64,000 nucleotides of DNA from Streptomyces macrolidinus (lineage in GTDB: Bacteria; Actinomycetota; Actinomycetes; Streptomycetales; Streptomycetaceae): positions 124,001 to 188,000 of the forward strand of contig NZ_JAMWMR010000003.1 of the NCBI RefSeq assembly GCF_023887685.1, given 5' to 3'. Below the pieces are notes generated by a model, which saw nothing but the letters and a program-made list of their open reading frames with translations, made no database searches and was not told where the DNA came from. Each line of letters opens with the position of its first letter. Position 1 is the first letter of the stretch. Positions 43,487 through 52,980 of this stretch are shown piece after piece. The position numbers and the translations under genes were made by a program.

Positions 43487-43894
43487 CACACGGTTGCCGG
43501 TTTCGAGAGGGGGAATGTTTGTTGGATCCGGTAGTGTTAATCTCAAGTCAGCACCCGACCCAGCCATGGCGTGGTGCTTCGTGTCCCCGTCCGGGACAAC
43601 CCTTCTTCCGGGAGCCTCCCAAGTCGCATTGTGTTCCGTATTCCGTACGTGAGCGGTACGTCGTATACGGGACTGGGCGAATTGCCGAGCATGCTCCGGA
43701 ATCGGTGTGACCGAGCCGCGCGACACAGACCCGGGTGTCACGGCTCCGGGAAGCGCCAGTCACCAGATGTTTCTTCCGCCGCTTATGGCGGACCACCGCC
43801 CCGGCACGGTCCATACAGACGAGGACCGAAGCCGGACAGCACAACCGGTCGCCGAGCCAGACAGGCCGACGTCCGCTCCAGGGAAGGACCCTTC
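43487..43894 (+). other. rho upstream region
   Basis: A 408-bp gap before rho. An AT-richer block at 43515-43545 (TTGGATCCGGTAGTGTTAAT) contains the -10-like TAGTGT (43532-43537) and TAATCT (43538-43543); no clear -35 is paired with them. If transcription starts here the rho message has a ~340-base leader, enough for Rho autoregulation, which is known in other bacteria. No protein gene is supported in the leader. Confidence 0.4.
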
Positions 43895-45874
43895 GTGAGC
43901 GACACCACCGATCTGATGGGCGCACGTGTCGAGGAGACCGCTGCCGCGCCCGCCACGGACGCCTCCGCGCCTGCCACCGGTGCCGGCTCCCGGCGGCGCC
44001 GCGGTACCGGCCTCGAGGGCATGGTGCTGGCCGAGCTTCAGCAGGTCGCATCCGGCCTCGGTATCAGGGGCACGGCGCGCATGCGCAAGAGCCAGTTGAT
44101 CGAGGTCATCAAGGAGGCGCAGGCCGGGGGTGGCTCCCAGGCGGCTTCGGGCGCCGGGGCCAAGACCGCCGCTTCCACCGGGGACGCCACCGAGACCAAG
44201 CCGAAGCGCCGGGCCACCTCCCGGACGCGTACCGGTGACGCGGAGGCCAAGGCCGAGAAGTCGGCCGAGGCTCCGAAGCAGATCGAGATCCCCGGCCAGG
44301 GCGCCGGGGACGACACTCCGGCCGAGCGCCGTCGGCGCCGTGCCACCGCCGAGGCCGGCAGCCCCGAGACGGCCACCGCCGAGGCGAAGAGCGAGCCGAA
44401 GGCCGAGGCACCCGCCCAGGCGCAGACGCAGTCGCAGGGCGAGAGCCGTGGCGAAGCCGGTGAGGGCGGCGAGGGCCGCCGCCGTGACCGCCGCGACCGT
44501 GGGCGCGACCGCGACCGCGACCGCGATCGGGATCGCGACCGCGACCGTCGTGGCAAGGGTGACGACCAGCAGCAGGGCCAGCAGCGTCAGCAGCAGGGCG
44601 GCGGCGGTCGGCAGGACCGTCAGGACGACGGCTTCGACGACGACGGTGGCCGCCGGGGCCGTCGCGGGCGCTACCGCGACCGCCGGGGCCGTCGGGGCCG
44701 CGACGAGATCGCCGAGCCGCAGGTCGCCGAGGACGACGTCCTGATCCCCGTCGCGGGCATCCTGGACATCCTCGACAACTACGCCTTCATTCGCACCTCG
44801 GGCTACCTGCCCGGTCCGAACGACGTGTACGTCTCCCTCGCCCAGGTCCGCAAGAACGGCCTGCGCAAGGGCGACCACATCACGGGTGCGGTCCGTCAGC
44901 CCCGTGACGGCGAGCGCCGCGAGAAGTTCAACGCGCTGGTCCGCCTCGACTCCGTCAACGGCATGGCGCCCGAACACGGCCGTGGCCGCCCGGAGTTCAA
45001 CAAGCTGACGCCGCTGTACCCGCAGGACCGGCTGCGCCTGGAGACCGACCCGGGCGTGCTGACCACCCGCATCATCGACCTGGTGTCGCCGATCGGCAAG
45101 GGCCAGCGTGGTCTGATCGTGGCCCCGCCGAAGACCGGCAAGACCATGATCATGCAGGCGGTCGCCAACGCGATCACGCACAACAACCCCGAGTGCCACC
45201 TGATGGTCGTCCTGGTCGACGAGCGTCCGGAAGAGGTCACCGACATGCAGCGGTCGGTCAAGGGCGAGGTCATCTCCTCGACCTTCGACCGCCCGGCCGA
45301 GGACCACACCACGGTCGCCGAGCTGGCCATCGAGCGCGCCAAGCGCCTGGTGGAGCTGGGCCACGACGTCGTCGTGCTGCTCGACTCGATCACGCGTCTG
45401 GGCCGTGCGTACAACCTCGCCGCGCCCGCCTCCGGCCGCATCCTGTCCGGTGGTGTCGACTCGACCGCGCTCTACCCGCCGAAGCGCTTCTTCGGTGCCG
45501 CGCGCAACATCGAGGACGGCGGCTCCCTCACGATCCTCGCCACCGCGCTGGTCGACACCGGCTCGCGCATGGACGAGGTCATCTTCGAGGAGTTCAAGGG
45601 CACCGGCAACATGGAGCTCAAGCTCGACCGGAAGCTCGCCGACAAGCGCATCTTCCCCGCGGTGGACGTGGACGCGTCCGGCACGCGTAAGGAGGAAATC
45701 CTGCTCGGCGCCGAGGAGTTGAACGTCGTCTGGAAGCTGCGCCGGGTGCTGCACGCGCTCGACCAGCAGCAGGCGATCGAGCTGCTCCTCGACAAGATGA
45801 AGCAGACCAAGTCGAACGTCGAGTTCCTGATGCAGATCCAGAAGACGACGCCTTCGCCCGGCAACGGCGACTGA
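43895..45874 (+). CDS. rho: Transcription termination factor Rho
   Basis: A 659-residue hexameric RNA-dependent ATPase. GTG 43895 follows AGGGAAGGA. N-terminal domain with [29 protein letters not shown]; then a ~210-residue disordered insertion rich in Ala/Glu, then Arg/Asp repeats (RDRDRDRD) and Gln/Gly; RNA-binding core from about 285 ([20 protein letters not shown]); Walker [10 protein letters not shown] at about 411; Walker [16 protein letters not shown]; the Q and R loops follow. High-GC actinobacterial Rho proteins carry such inserts, which add RNA binding. Confidence 0.97.
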   Translation: MSDTTDLMGARVEETAAAPATDASAPATGAGSRRRRGTGLEGMVLAELQQVASGLGIRGTARMRKSQLIEVIKEAQAGGGSQAASGAGAKTAASTGDATETKPKRRATSRTRTGDAEAKAEKSAEAPKQIEIPGQGAGDDTPAERRRRRATAEAGSPETATAEAKSEPKAEAPAQAQTQSQGESRGEAGEGGEGRRRDRRDRGRDRDRDRDRDRDRDRRGKGDDQQQGQQRQQQGGGGRQDRQDDGFDDDGGRRGRRGRYRDRRGRRGRDEIAEPQVAEDDVLIPVAGILDILDNYAFIRTSGYLPGPNDVYVSLAQVRKNGLRKGDHITGAVRQPRDGERREKFNALVRLDSVNGMAPEHGRGRPEFNKLTPLYPQDRLRLETDPGVLTTRIIDLVSPIGKGQRGLIVAPPKTGKTMIMQAVANAITHNNPECHLMVVLVDERPEEVTDMQRSVKGEVISSTFDRPAEDHTTVAELAIERAKRLVELGHDVVVLLDSITRLGRAYNLAAPASGRILSGGVDSTALYPPKRFFGAARNIEDGGSLTILATALVDTGSRMDEVIFEEFKGTGNMELKLDRKLADKRIFPAVDVDASGTRKEEILLGAEELNVVWKLRRVLHALDQQQAIELLLDKMKQTKSNVEFLMQIQKTTPSPGNGD

Positions 45875-45933
45875 GTCGACAGCGACCGAGTCGACGGCGA
45901 CCGATCGCGTCCGACCGATCACGTTCGACTGCG

Positions 45934-45980
45934 GGGCCGCTCCCTCGGCCGGTGCCCAGCACCGGCCGGCGGGGCGGCCC
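45934..45980 (+). terminator. Stem-loop downstream of rho
   Basis: CGGCCGGTG (45946-45954) pairs with CACCGGCCG (45960-45968), and GGGCCGC (45934-45940) with GCGGCCC (45974-45980), forming a long GC hairpin 60 bp after the rho stop. Confidence 0.65.
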
Positions 45981-46144
45981 TGTGCGTTGTCCGGGGCCTT
46001 GTCCGGGATGCCGTTGTCCGGGCATGTCCGAGATCTATCTCATAAGCGGTGGTCTTGGTTGCTGTGCAACCCTTGCTCCGGTTACTCCGTCTGACCGTAC
46101 GGGGTGACGATGGAACAGCGGGGGCCACAAGGACCGAGGAGCAC

Positions 46145-47284
46145 ATGCCTGCCGAGCGCGAGCCGAACCCCGGCATAGCCGACAAGGCCACGACCAGCGG
46201 CCCGCGCCACCGCGCGAAGGGCCATCGGCACCGGCACCGCGGCGGCAGACGCCGCAGGGCTCTCCTCGTCACCGCCTGGACGGCCGCGGGCGTCCTGCTG
46301 CTCGGCGGTACCGGCCTCGGCGTCGTGTACTTCAAGCTCAACGGCAACATCCACAGCGTCGACCTCAACCAGATGCTCGGCGGCCACCGGCCCGCGAAGG
46401 TCGACGACGGCTCCCAGAACATCCTGGTCCTGGGCTCGGACAGCCGCTCGGGCGGCAACGACAAGCTGGGCGGCGGCGCCGACGACGGCACGGCCCGCTC
46501 CGACACCGCGATGATCGTCCACGTCTACAAGGGCCACAAGCGGGCCAGTGTCGTCTCGATCCCGCGTGACACCCTCGTCGACCGCCCCGAGTGCACCGAC
46601 AGCAAGGGCACCGCGCAGCCCGCGGCCTCCGGCGTGATGTTCAACTCCGCGTATGCGACCGGGGGCGCGGCCTGCGCCGTGAAGACCGTCGAGTCGATCA
46701 CCGGTATCCGTATGGACCACTTCGTGGAGGTCGACTTCACGGGCTTCCAGAAGCTGATCGACGACCTCGGCGGCGTCCGGGTGACCACCACCAGGGACAT
46801 CCACGACCCCGACAGCCATCTCGATCTGAAGGCCGGGGCCCACACCCTCGACGGCGAGCAGGCGCTCGGCCTGGTCCGCACCCGGCACGGCGTCGGCGAC
46901 GGCTCAGACCTCGGCCGTATCCAGCTCCAACAGGCCTTCATGAAGGCCCTGGTCGACCAGGTGGGGCAGGTCGGCGTGCTGACCAGCCCGAGCAAGCTGT
47001 ACGACCTCGCCGACACCGGGACCAAGGCCGTCACGACCGACTCCGACCTGGCCTCCGTGAAGAAGCTCGTCTCCTTCGCCGGCGGGCTCAAGGGGATCGA
47101 CTCCTCCCGGATGAACATGGTGACGATGCCGGTCCGCTACGACCCGTCGAACCCCAACCGGGTCCTGCTGGAGAAGGACAAGGCGCAGCTCGTGTGGGAC
47201 GCCCTGAAGAACGACCGGCCGATCCCGGCGAGCGCGACCGAGGGCGCCGACACGGGCCAGGCCGACGGCGTGGTCACCGGTTGA
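46145..47284 (+). CDS. LytR-CpsA-Psr family cell-wall glycopolymer ligase
   Basis: A 379-residue LCP protein. ATG 46145 follows GAGGAG. A His/Arg-rich cytoplasmic tail (about 20-42) precedes one membrane helix (about 45-65). The extracytoplasmic LCP domain has NILVLGSDSRSG (about 98), ARSDTAMIVHV, VSIPRDTLV (about 140) with the catalytic-type Arg, and TRHGVGDGSDLGRIQLQQ. Members attach teichoic acids or other glycopolymers to peptidoglycan, which fits the nearby undecaprenyl-phosphate transferase gene. Confidence 0.93.
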   Translation: MPAEREPNPGIADKATTSGPRHRAKGHRHRHRGGRRRRALLVTAWTAAGVLLLGGTGLGVVYFKLNGNIHSVDLNQMLGGHRPAKVDDGSQNILVLGSDSRSGGNDKLGGGADDGTARSDTAMIVHVYKGHKRASVVSIPRDTLVDRPECTDSKGTAQPAASGVMFNSAYATGGAACAVKTVESITGIRMDHFVEVDFTGFQKLIDDLGGVRVTTTRDIHDPDSHLDLKAGAHTLDGEQALGLVRTRHGVGDGSDLGRIQLQQAFMKALVDQVGQVGVLTSPSKLYDLADTGTKAVTTDSDLASVKKLVSFAGGLKGIDSSRMNMVTMPVRYDPSNPNRVLLEKDKAQLVWDALKNDRPIPASATEGADTGQADGVVTG

Positions 47285-47302
47285 TCCCCGGAACCCCTTG
47301 AG

Positions 47303-47335
47303 CCCCTGAGCGGCCCGGCCGGGGCCGGTCAGGGC
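47303..47335 (+). terminator. Stem-loop after LCP gene
   Basis: CCCTGA (47304-47309) pairs with TCAGGG (47329-47334), with GCCCCGGCC-type pairing inside. It separates the LCP gene from rpmE. Confidence 0.6.
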
Positions 47336-47395
47336 CTTCCTGGAGCCGATCCGGTGCCGATCCGGGGCCTTCGGGGACCTGGCAGGGGACCTGGC

Positions 47396-47421
47396 GGAAT
47401 AGATCGCTTGATCCCCCGGTT
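47396..47421 (+). promoter_or_regulatory. SigR-type promoter of rpmE
   Basis: GGAAT (47396-47400), exactly 18 bp, then GTT (47419-47421): the full consensus of the Streptomyces disulfide-stress sigma factor SigR. rpmE is a known SigR target in S. coelicolor, so the site fits. The predicted start is about 100 bases before the rpmE TTG. Confidence 0.85.
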
Positions 47422-47525
47422 TTGGGTGATGCGGCCAGTCCTGGCAGACTGGTACGTCGGCTCCGGTTCACGCACCCGCATCCCGCGGCTGCGACCCGGC
47501 GCCCTCCCGGAACCTAGGAGACACC

Positions 47526-47747
47526 TTGAAGCGCGACATTCACCCCGCGTACGTCGAGACGCAGGTCAGCTGCACCTGCGGCGCGTCGTTCACCACTCGT
47601 AGCACCATCGACTCCGGCACCATCCGTGCCGAGGTCTGCTCCGAGTGCCACCCGTTCTACACGGGCAAGCAGAAGATCCTCGACACCGGTGGCCGTGTGG
47701 CCCGCTTCGAGGCCCGCTTCGGCAAGGCTGCCGCTGCCAAGAAGTAG
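47526..47747 (+). CDS. rpmE: 50S ribosomal protein L31 (zinc-binding form)
   Basis: A 73-residue ribosomal protein that bridges the subunits. TTG 47526 is the start, with TAGGAG 6 bases upstream. [12 protein letters not shown] is typical, and Cys16, Cys18, Cys38 and Cys41 form the C+ zinc site, distinguishing it from the zinc-independent paralogue. Expression from the SigR promoter links it to thiol stress, when zinc is released. Confidence 0.97.
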   Translation: MKRDIHPAYVETQVSCTCGASFTTRSTIDSGTIRAEVCSECHPFYTGKQKILDTGGRVARFEARFGKAAAAKK

Positions 47748-47757
47748 CGAGCCCATC

Positions 47758-47806
47758 GCGCCGGTCTCCGGTGCTCCCGTACCGGGGGCGTCGGGACCGG
47801 CGCTTT
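47758..47806 (+). terminator. Terminator of rpmE
   Basis: GCGCCGGTC (47758-47766) pairs exactly with GACCGGCGC (47795-47803), followed by TTT, with a smaller CCGGT/ACCGG hairpin inside. Confidence 0.7.
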
Positions 47807-47882
47807 GCGGTGCAGCCCCTGTCAGTCGTACCTACGTCCCCCACGCCCCGGCCGGGCGGGGGACACCCCATGGGAGCCGGAG

Positions 47883-48950
47883 ATGTTCGAGGCGGTCGAG
47901 GAACTGGTCGGTGAACACGCCGATCTGGAGAAGAAGCTCGCCGATCCATCGGTCCACGCCGATCAGGCCAACGCGCGCAAGCTGAACAAGCGCTACGCGG
48001 AGCTGACCCCGATCATCGCCACGTACCGCTCCTGGAAGCAGTCCGGCGACGACATCGAGACCGCGCGCGAACTGGCCGCGGACGACCCGGACTTCGCCGC
48101 CGAGGTCAAGGACCTGGAGAAGCAGCGCGAGGAACTGACCGAGAAGCTGCGCTTCCTGCTCATCCCGCGTGACCCCAACGACGACAAGGACGTCATCCTC
48201 GAGATCAAGGCGGGCGCGGGCGGCGACGAGTCGGCCCTGTTCGCCGGTGATCTGCTGCGGATGTATCTGCGCTACGCCGAGCGCGTCGGCTGGAAGACCG
48301 AGATCATCGACTCCACCGAGTCCGAGCTGGGCGGCTACAAGGACGTCCAGGTCGCGGTGAAGGCCCGCGGGCAGATCGAGCCCGGCCAGGGCGTGTGGGC
48401 CCGGCTGAAGTACGAGGGCGGTGTGCACCGCGTGCAGCGCGTGCCGGCCACCGAGTCGCAGGGCCGTATCCACACCTCCGCGGCCGGTGTGCTCGTCACG
48501 CCCGAGGCGGAGGAGGTCGACATCGAGATCAACCCGAACGACCTGCGCATCGACGTCTACCGCTCCTCCGGGCCCGGCGGCCAGTCCGTCAACACGACCG
48601 ACTCCGCGGTGCGGATCACGCACCTTCCGACCGGCGTCGTCGCCTCCTGCCAAAACGAGAAGAGCCAGTTGCAGAACAAGCAGCAGGCGATGCGTATCCT
48701 GCGCTCCAGGCTGCTCGCCGCCGCGCAGGAGGAGGCGGAGCGGGAGGCCGCCGACGCCCGCCGCAGCCAGGTCCGCACGGTCGACCGCTCCGAGAAGATC
48801 CGTACGTACAACTTCCCGGAGAACCGCCTCTCGGACCACCGCGTCGGATTCAAGGCGTACAACCTGGACCAGGTGCTCGACGGCGACCTCGTCGCGGTGA
48901 TCCAGGCCTGCGTCGACGCCGACTCGGCCGCCAAGCTCGCGGCTGCGTGA
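47883..48950 (+). CDS. prfA: Peptide chain release factor 1
   Basis: A 355-residue RF1 that ends translation at UAG and UAA. Codon-recognition tripeptide Pro-Ala-Thr in VPATES, and the GGQ motif in [13 protein letters not shown] at about 231-233, methylated by PrmC. ATG 47883 gives MFEAVEELV, the usual start. prmC follows 105 bp downstream. Confidence 0.97.
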   Translation: MFEAVEELVGEHADLEKKLADPSVHADQANARKLNKRYAELTPIIATYRSWKQSGDDIETARELAADDPDFAAEVKDLEKQREELTEKLRFLLIPRDPNDDKDVILEIKAGAGGDESALFAGDLLRMYLRYAERVGWKTEIIDSTESELGGYKDVQVAVKARGQIEPGQGVWARLKYEGGVHRVQRVPATESQGRIHTSAAGVLVTPEAEEVDIEINPNDLRIDVYRSSGPGGQSVNTTDSAVRITHLPTGVVASCQNEKSQLQNKQQAMRILRSRLLAAAQEEAEREAADARRSQVRTVDRSEKIRTYNFPENRLSDHRVGFKAYNLDQVLDGDLVAVIQACVDADSAAKLAAA

Positions 48951-49055
48951 CGCCGAGGCCCGACGCGCCGAGTGCCGGGGCCCGCGACCCCGGCACGACC
49001 ACCCCCACGACCATCCATCAGACCCAAGGCACCGCACACGGACCGGAGGACGAGC

Positions 49056-49901
49056 GTGAACCTGCTGCTCGCGGAGGTGGCCCAGGCCACCCAGCGGCTG
49101 GCCGACGCCGGCGTGCCCTCGCCGCGCAACGACGCGGAGGAGCTCGCCGCCTTCGTGCACGGTGTCCGGCGGGGCGAGCTGCACACCGTCAAGGACGCCG
49201 ACTTCGACGCCCGCTACTGGGAGGTCATCGCCCGCCGCGAGGCGCGCGAGCCGCTCCAGCACATCACCGGGCGCGCCTTCTTCCGGTATCTGGAACTCCA
49301 GGTCGGGCCCGGGGTGTTCGTGCCCCGGCCGGAGACCGAGTCGGTGGTCGGCTGGGCCATAGACGCGGTGCGCGCGATGGACGTCGTCGAGCCGCTGATC
49401 GTGGACCTGTGCACCGGCTCGGGCGCCATCGCGCTCGCGCTGGCCCAGGAGGTGCCGCGCTCGCGCGTGCACGCGGTGGAGCTGTCCGAGGACGCCCTGC
49501 AGTGGACCCGGAAGAACATGGAGGGGTCCAGGGTCGACCTGCGCCAGGGGAACGCCCTGACGGCCTTCCCGGACCTCGACGGCCAGGTCGACCTCGTGAT
49601 CTCCAACCCGCCGTACGTCCCGCTCACCGAATGGGAGTACGTCTCTCCGGAGGCCCGGGACTACGACCCCGAACTGGCCCTGTTCTCCGGCGAGGACGGC
49701 CTCGACCTGATCCGCGGCCTGGAGCGCACCGCGCACCGGCTGCTGCGCCCCGGCGGTCTCGTCGTCATCGAGCACGCCGACACCCAGGGCGGCCAGGTGC
49801 CGTGGATCTTCACCGAGGAGCGGGGCTGGGCCGACGCGGCCGACCACCCCGACCTCAACAACCGGCCGCGCTTCGCCACCGCCCGCAAGGCCCTGCCGTG
49901 A
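49056..49901 (+). CDS. prmC: Release factor glutamine methyltransferase
   Basis: A 281-residue SAM-dependent enzyme that methylates the Gln of GGQ in release factors. N-terminal helical RF-binding domain; SAM motif VDLCTGSGAIALALA at about 124; catalytic NPPY at about 185-188. GTG 49056 follows GGAGGA. The TGA stop overlaps a GTG that opens a candidate small gene. Confidence 0.95.
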   Translation: MNLLLAEVAQATQRLADAGVPSPRNDAEELAAFVHGVRRGELHTVKDADFDARYWEVIARREAREPLQHITGRAFFRYLELQVGPGVFVPRPETESVVGWAIDAVRAMDVVEPLIVDLCTGSGAIALALAQEVPRSRVHAVELSEDALQWTRKNMEGSRVDLRQGNALTAFPDLDGQVDLVISNPPYVPLTEWEYVSPEARDYDPELALFSGEDGLDLIRGLERTAHRLLRPGGLVVIEHADTQGGQVPWIFTEERGWADAADHPDLNNRPRFATARKALP

Positions 49902-50038
49902 GCCCGGCCCGCCTCGGGGCGTGGTGCACGCCCCGTGCGAAGACTTCAAGCCAGTACGAGATCCAGTACGAGATCCCGAACGTGATCCAGCAGTACGTGA
50001 ACGTGATCCAGCAGTACGTGTACGAGGAGGCCCTCTAG
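49898..50038 (+). CDS. Candidate 46-residue repeat peptide
   Basis: A short frame fills the prmC-TsaC gap. GTG 49898 overlaps the prmC stop (GTGA) with AAGG 7 bases upstream, and TAG ends at 50038, two bases before the next ATG. The second half contains QYEI, QYEI, then NVIQQYV twice, all from codons ending in G or C. The DNA repeats are 12 and 21 bp, whole codons, so the frame is kept. The peptide is Gln/Tyr/Val-rich with no Lys/Arg, unlike random GC-rich translation. No family recognised. Confidence 0.45.
   Translation: MSPARLGAWCTPRAKTSSQYEIQYEIPNVIQQYVNVIQQYVYEEAL
49953..50019 (+). repeat. In-frame 12-bp and 21-bp tandem repeats before TsaC gene
   Basis: AGTACGAGATCC is repeated twice from about 49953, followed by two copies of a 21-bp unit at 49978-49998 and 49999-50019 (GAACGTGATCCAGCAGTACG plus T). 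Both periods are multiples of three. Confidence 0.8.
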
Positions 50039-50040
50039 AC

Positions 50041-50688
50041 ATGGCACGGCGATACGACACCAACGACGCGACCGACCGAGCGACCGGTCTGCGCGAGGCC
50101 GCGTCCGCCGTCCGCCGTGGCGAACTCGTGGTGCTGCCCACCGACACCGTGTACGGCGTGGGCGCCGACGCGTTCTCCGCGGAGGCCGTGGCCGATCTGC
50201 TCCAGGCCAAGGGCCGGGGCCGAGGCATGCCCACGCCCGTCCTCATCGGCTCCCCGAACACCCTGCACGGCCTCGTCACGGACTTCTCCGAGCTGGCCTG
50301 GGAACTGGTCGACGCGTTCTGGCCGGGCGCCCTCACGCTCGTCGCCAAGCACCAGCCGTCCCTCAAGTGGGACCTCGGGGACACCCGGGGCACGGTCGCC
50401 GTCCGGATGCCGCTGCACCCGGTCGCCATCGAACTGCTGACGGACGTCGGCCCGATGGCCGTGTCCTCCGCGAACCTGACCGGCCACCCGGCGCCGGAGA
50501 ACTGCGACGCCGCGCAGGAGATGCTCGGCGACTCGATCTCCGTCTACCTGGACGGCGGCCCGACCCCCGGCATCGTGCCCTCCTCGATCGTCGACGTCTC
50601 GGGCTCGGTGCCCCTGCTGCTGCGCGAGGGCGCGATCTCGGCCGAGGAACTGCGCAAGGTGGTACCCGACCTCGAGGTGGCGAATTGA
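50041..50688 (+). CDS. L-threonylcarbamoyladenylate synthase (Sua5/YrdC/YwlC family)
   Basis: A 215-residue enzyme making threonylcarbamoyl-AMP from Thr, bicarbonate and ATP for the t6A modification of ANN-decoding tRNAs. VLPTDTVYGVGADAF at about 32, KGRGRGMPTPVLIGS, FWPGALTLV and SSANLTGHPAP are the YrdC-fold signatures. GAGGAGG precedes ATG 50041. Length is the short TsaC type. Confidence 0.94.
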   Translation: MARRYDTNDATDRATGLREAASAVRRGELVVLPTDTVYGVGADAFSAEAVADLLQAKGRGRGMPTPVLIGSPNTLHGLVTDFSELAWELVDAFWPGALTLVAKHQPSLKWDLGDTRGTVAVRMPLHPVAIELLTDVGPMAVSSANLTGHPAPENCDAAQEMLGDSISVYLDGGPTPGIVPSSIVDVSGSVPLLLREGAISAEELRKVVPDLEVAN

Positions 50689-50722
50689 CCGCCCCCCACA
50701 CCCCCGAGCAGGGGGGACCCCC

Positions 50723-51391
50723 ATGCGCGGCATAGGCAACGGGTACGGCTACGGGACGACGGGGAGCCTGGCGGAACCAGGGCTCCCCGGCGACACCTTT
50801 CGCATCCTCCACGTCAGCACGGGCAACGTGTGCCGCTCGCCGATCACCGAGCGGCTGACCCGGCATGCCCTGGCGGACCGGCTCGGCGACGCGCTCGGCG
50901 GCGGTCTGATCGTGGAGAGCGCGGGCACCTGGGGCCATGAGGGCGCGCCCATGGAGGCGAACGCCGAGGCGGTCCTCGCGGACTTCGGCGCGGACGCCTC
51001 CGGGTTCGTCGGCCGGGAGCTCCTGGACGAGCACGTCATCCGGGCCGACCTGGTCCTGACGGCGACCCGCGACCACCGCGCCCAGGTCATCTCCATGGGC
51101 CACTCGGCGGGGCTGCGCACGTTCACGCTGAAGGAGTTCACCCGCCTGGTGCGGGCGATAGACCCGGCGACGCTGCCTCCACTGGAGGACGGCGTGGTCG
51201 CGCGCGCCCGCGCGCTGGTCGGTGCCGCCGCGGCGCTGCGCGGCTGGCTGCTGGCGCCGACGGCGGACGCGGACGAGGTGCACGACCCGTACGGGGCGCC
51301 GCTGCCGTTCTTCCGGTCGATCGGCTGCGAGATCCAGCAGGCGCTGGACCCGGTGGTGACCGCGCTGACGGGCGTACCCGCCCGAGCCTGA
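50723..51391 (+). CDS. Low-molecular-weight protein-tyrosine phosphatase-like protein lacking catalytic Cys
   Basis: A 222-residue protein with the LMW-PTP fold, but the P-loop reads HVSTGNVCRSP. The nucleophile expected at the first position (VCxGNxCRS) is Ser32; Cys37 and Arg38 remain. The DPYG acid loop is at about residue 192. Without the nucleophile it is unlikely to be an ordinary phosphatase and may bind phospho-ligands or use another mechanism. It sits between the TsaC gene and glyA on the same strand. Confidence 0.8.
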   Translation: MRGIGNGYGYGTTGSLAEPGLPGDTFRILHVSTGNVCRSPITERLTRHALADRLGDALGGGLIVESAGTWGHEGAPMEANAEAVLADFGADASGFVGRELLDEHVIRADLVLTATRDHRAQVISMGHSAGLRTFTLKEFTRLVRAIDPATLPPLEDGVVARARALVGAAAALRGWLLAPTADADEVHDPYGAPLPFFRSIGCEIQQALDPVVTALTGVPARA

Positions 51392-51601
51392 GCCCGGACG
51401 GCGCGTTCCGGGGCTCTTCGGGGGCCTCTTCCCGGGGCCCGGACGCCGCGCTGACGGCTCCGTGCCGCCCCGCCGGGGTTCCCGGTCCACCACCCTCGTC
51501 ACGGGCCCGCACAGGCGTACCTGCGGGGACCGCGACGACCGGGCGCCCCAGGGGCCCCGGGCCTACAGTTGGACGTACGTCCCCGACGCCCGGAGTGCAC
51601 C

Positions 51602-52843
51602 ATGGCGCTCACCCCCACCCTCGAGGCCGACGTCCTGCGTCGACAGGACCCCGAGATGGCCGACATCCTCCTCGGGGAACTCTTCCGGCAGTCGACGACG
51701 CTCCAGCTCATCGCCGCCGAGAACTTCACCTCGCCCGCCGTGCTGACCGCCCTCGGCTCCCCGCTCGCCAACAAGTACGCGGAGGGCTATCCCGGCGCCC
51801 GCTACCACGGCGGATGCGAGGTCGTCGACGTGGCCGAACGCCTCGCCGTGGACCGCGCGAAGGCACTGTTCGGGGCCGAACACGCCAATGTGCAGCCGCA
51901 CTCGGGCTCCTCCGCGGTGCTCGCCGCGTACGCCGCCCTGCTGCGGCCCGGCGACACCGTCCTCGCCCTGGGGCTGCCCTACGGCGGCCACCTCACGCAC
52001 GGCTCGCCCGCCAACTTCTCCGGCCGCTGGTTCGACTTCGTCGGCTACGGCGTCGAGGCGGAGACCGGGCTCGTCGACCGCGAGGAGGTGCGCGTCCTGG
52101 CCCGCGCGCACCGGCCCAAGGCCGTCGTGTGCGGGTCCATCGCCGCGCCCCGCCATATCGACTACGCGTTCTTCCGCGAGGTCGCCGACGAGGTGGGCGC
52201 GTATCTCATCGCCGACGCCGCCCATCCCATCGGGCTCGTCGCCGGGGGAGCGGCGCCCAGTCCGGTGCCGTACGCCGACGTCGTCTGCGCCACCACGCAC
52301 AAGGTGCTGCGCGGCCCGCGCGGCGGCATGATCCTGTGCGGGCGCGAGCTGGCCGGGCGGGTGGACCGGGCCGTCTTCCCGTTCACCCAGGGCGGCGCCC
52401 AGATGCACGCCGTCGCCGCCAAGGCCGTCGCGTTCGGCGAGGCGGCGCGGCCGGCCTTCGCGGTCTACGCCCACCAGGTCGTCGCCAACGCCCGGACGCT
52501 GGCGGAGCGTCTGGCCGACGAGGGGCTGATGCTCGTCACCGGCGGCACCGACACCCACATGCTGATCGTCGACCCCGCGCCCCTGGGCGTCGACGGCCGC
52601 ACCGCGCGCGGGCGGCTGATGGCGGCCGGACTGGTCATGGACACCTGCCCGCTGCCGCACAGCGAGGCCCGCGGACTGCGCCTGGGCACCGCCGCGGTGA
52701 CCACCCAGGGCATGGGCGAGCCGGAGATGGAGCGCATCGCCGCGCTGTTCGCGGCCGTGCTGCGCGAGGAGACGGACGGCACCCAGGTGCGCGCCGAGGT
52801 ACGCGAGATGACCGGGAGATTCCCGCCCTATCCCGGCCTGTGA
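51602..52843 (+). CDS. glyA: Serine hydroxymethyltransferase
   Basis: A 413-residue PLP enzyme interconverting Ser and Gly with tetrahydrofolate. LQLIAAENFTSPAVL, GYPGARYHGG, the PLP Asp-His pair in ADAAHPIGL, and the PLP Lys234 in TTHKVLRGPRGG are clear. It appears complete. Some positions differ from the housekeeping enzyme, so it may be a second, divergent copy. ATG 51602 gives MALTPTLEAD. Confidence 0.9.
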   Translation: MALTPTLEADVLRRQDPEMADILLGELFRQSTTLQLIAAENFTSPAVLTALGSPLANKYAEGYPGARYHGGCEVVDVAERLAVDRAKALFGAEHANVQPHSGSSAVLAAYAALLRPGDTVLALGLPYGGHLTHGSPANFSGRWFDFVGYGVEAETGLVDREEVRVLARAHRPKAVVCGSIAAPRHIDYAFFREVADEVGAYLIADAAHPIGLVAGGAAPSPVPYADVVCATTHKVLRGPRGGMILCGRELAGRVDRAVFPFTQGGAQMHAVAAKAVAFGEAARPAFAVYAHQVVANARTLAERLADEGLMLVTGGTDTHMLIVDPAPLGVDGRTARGRLMAAGLVMDTCPLPHSEARGLRLGTAAVTTQGMGEPEMERIAALFAAVLREETDGTQVRAEVREMTGRFPPYPGL

Positions 52844-52980
52844 CCCGGCCGGTGAGCGCAGGCTCGACGATGTGCGCCGCCGCACATGCAACCATCTTCG
52901 CTACCCGCCGGTCCTCAACCATATGCACGCGAAGCTAAGGTGTGGGGCTGAGGACGTCCGCGAGACCTGTGGGGAAGCCT

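Noticed and set aside
43760..45922. 720-codon minus-strand frame opposite rho
   Set aside because: Antisense shadow; no family motifs and the plus strand is unmistakably Rho.
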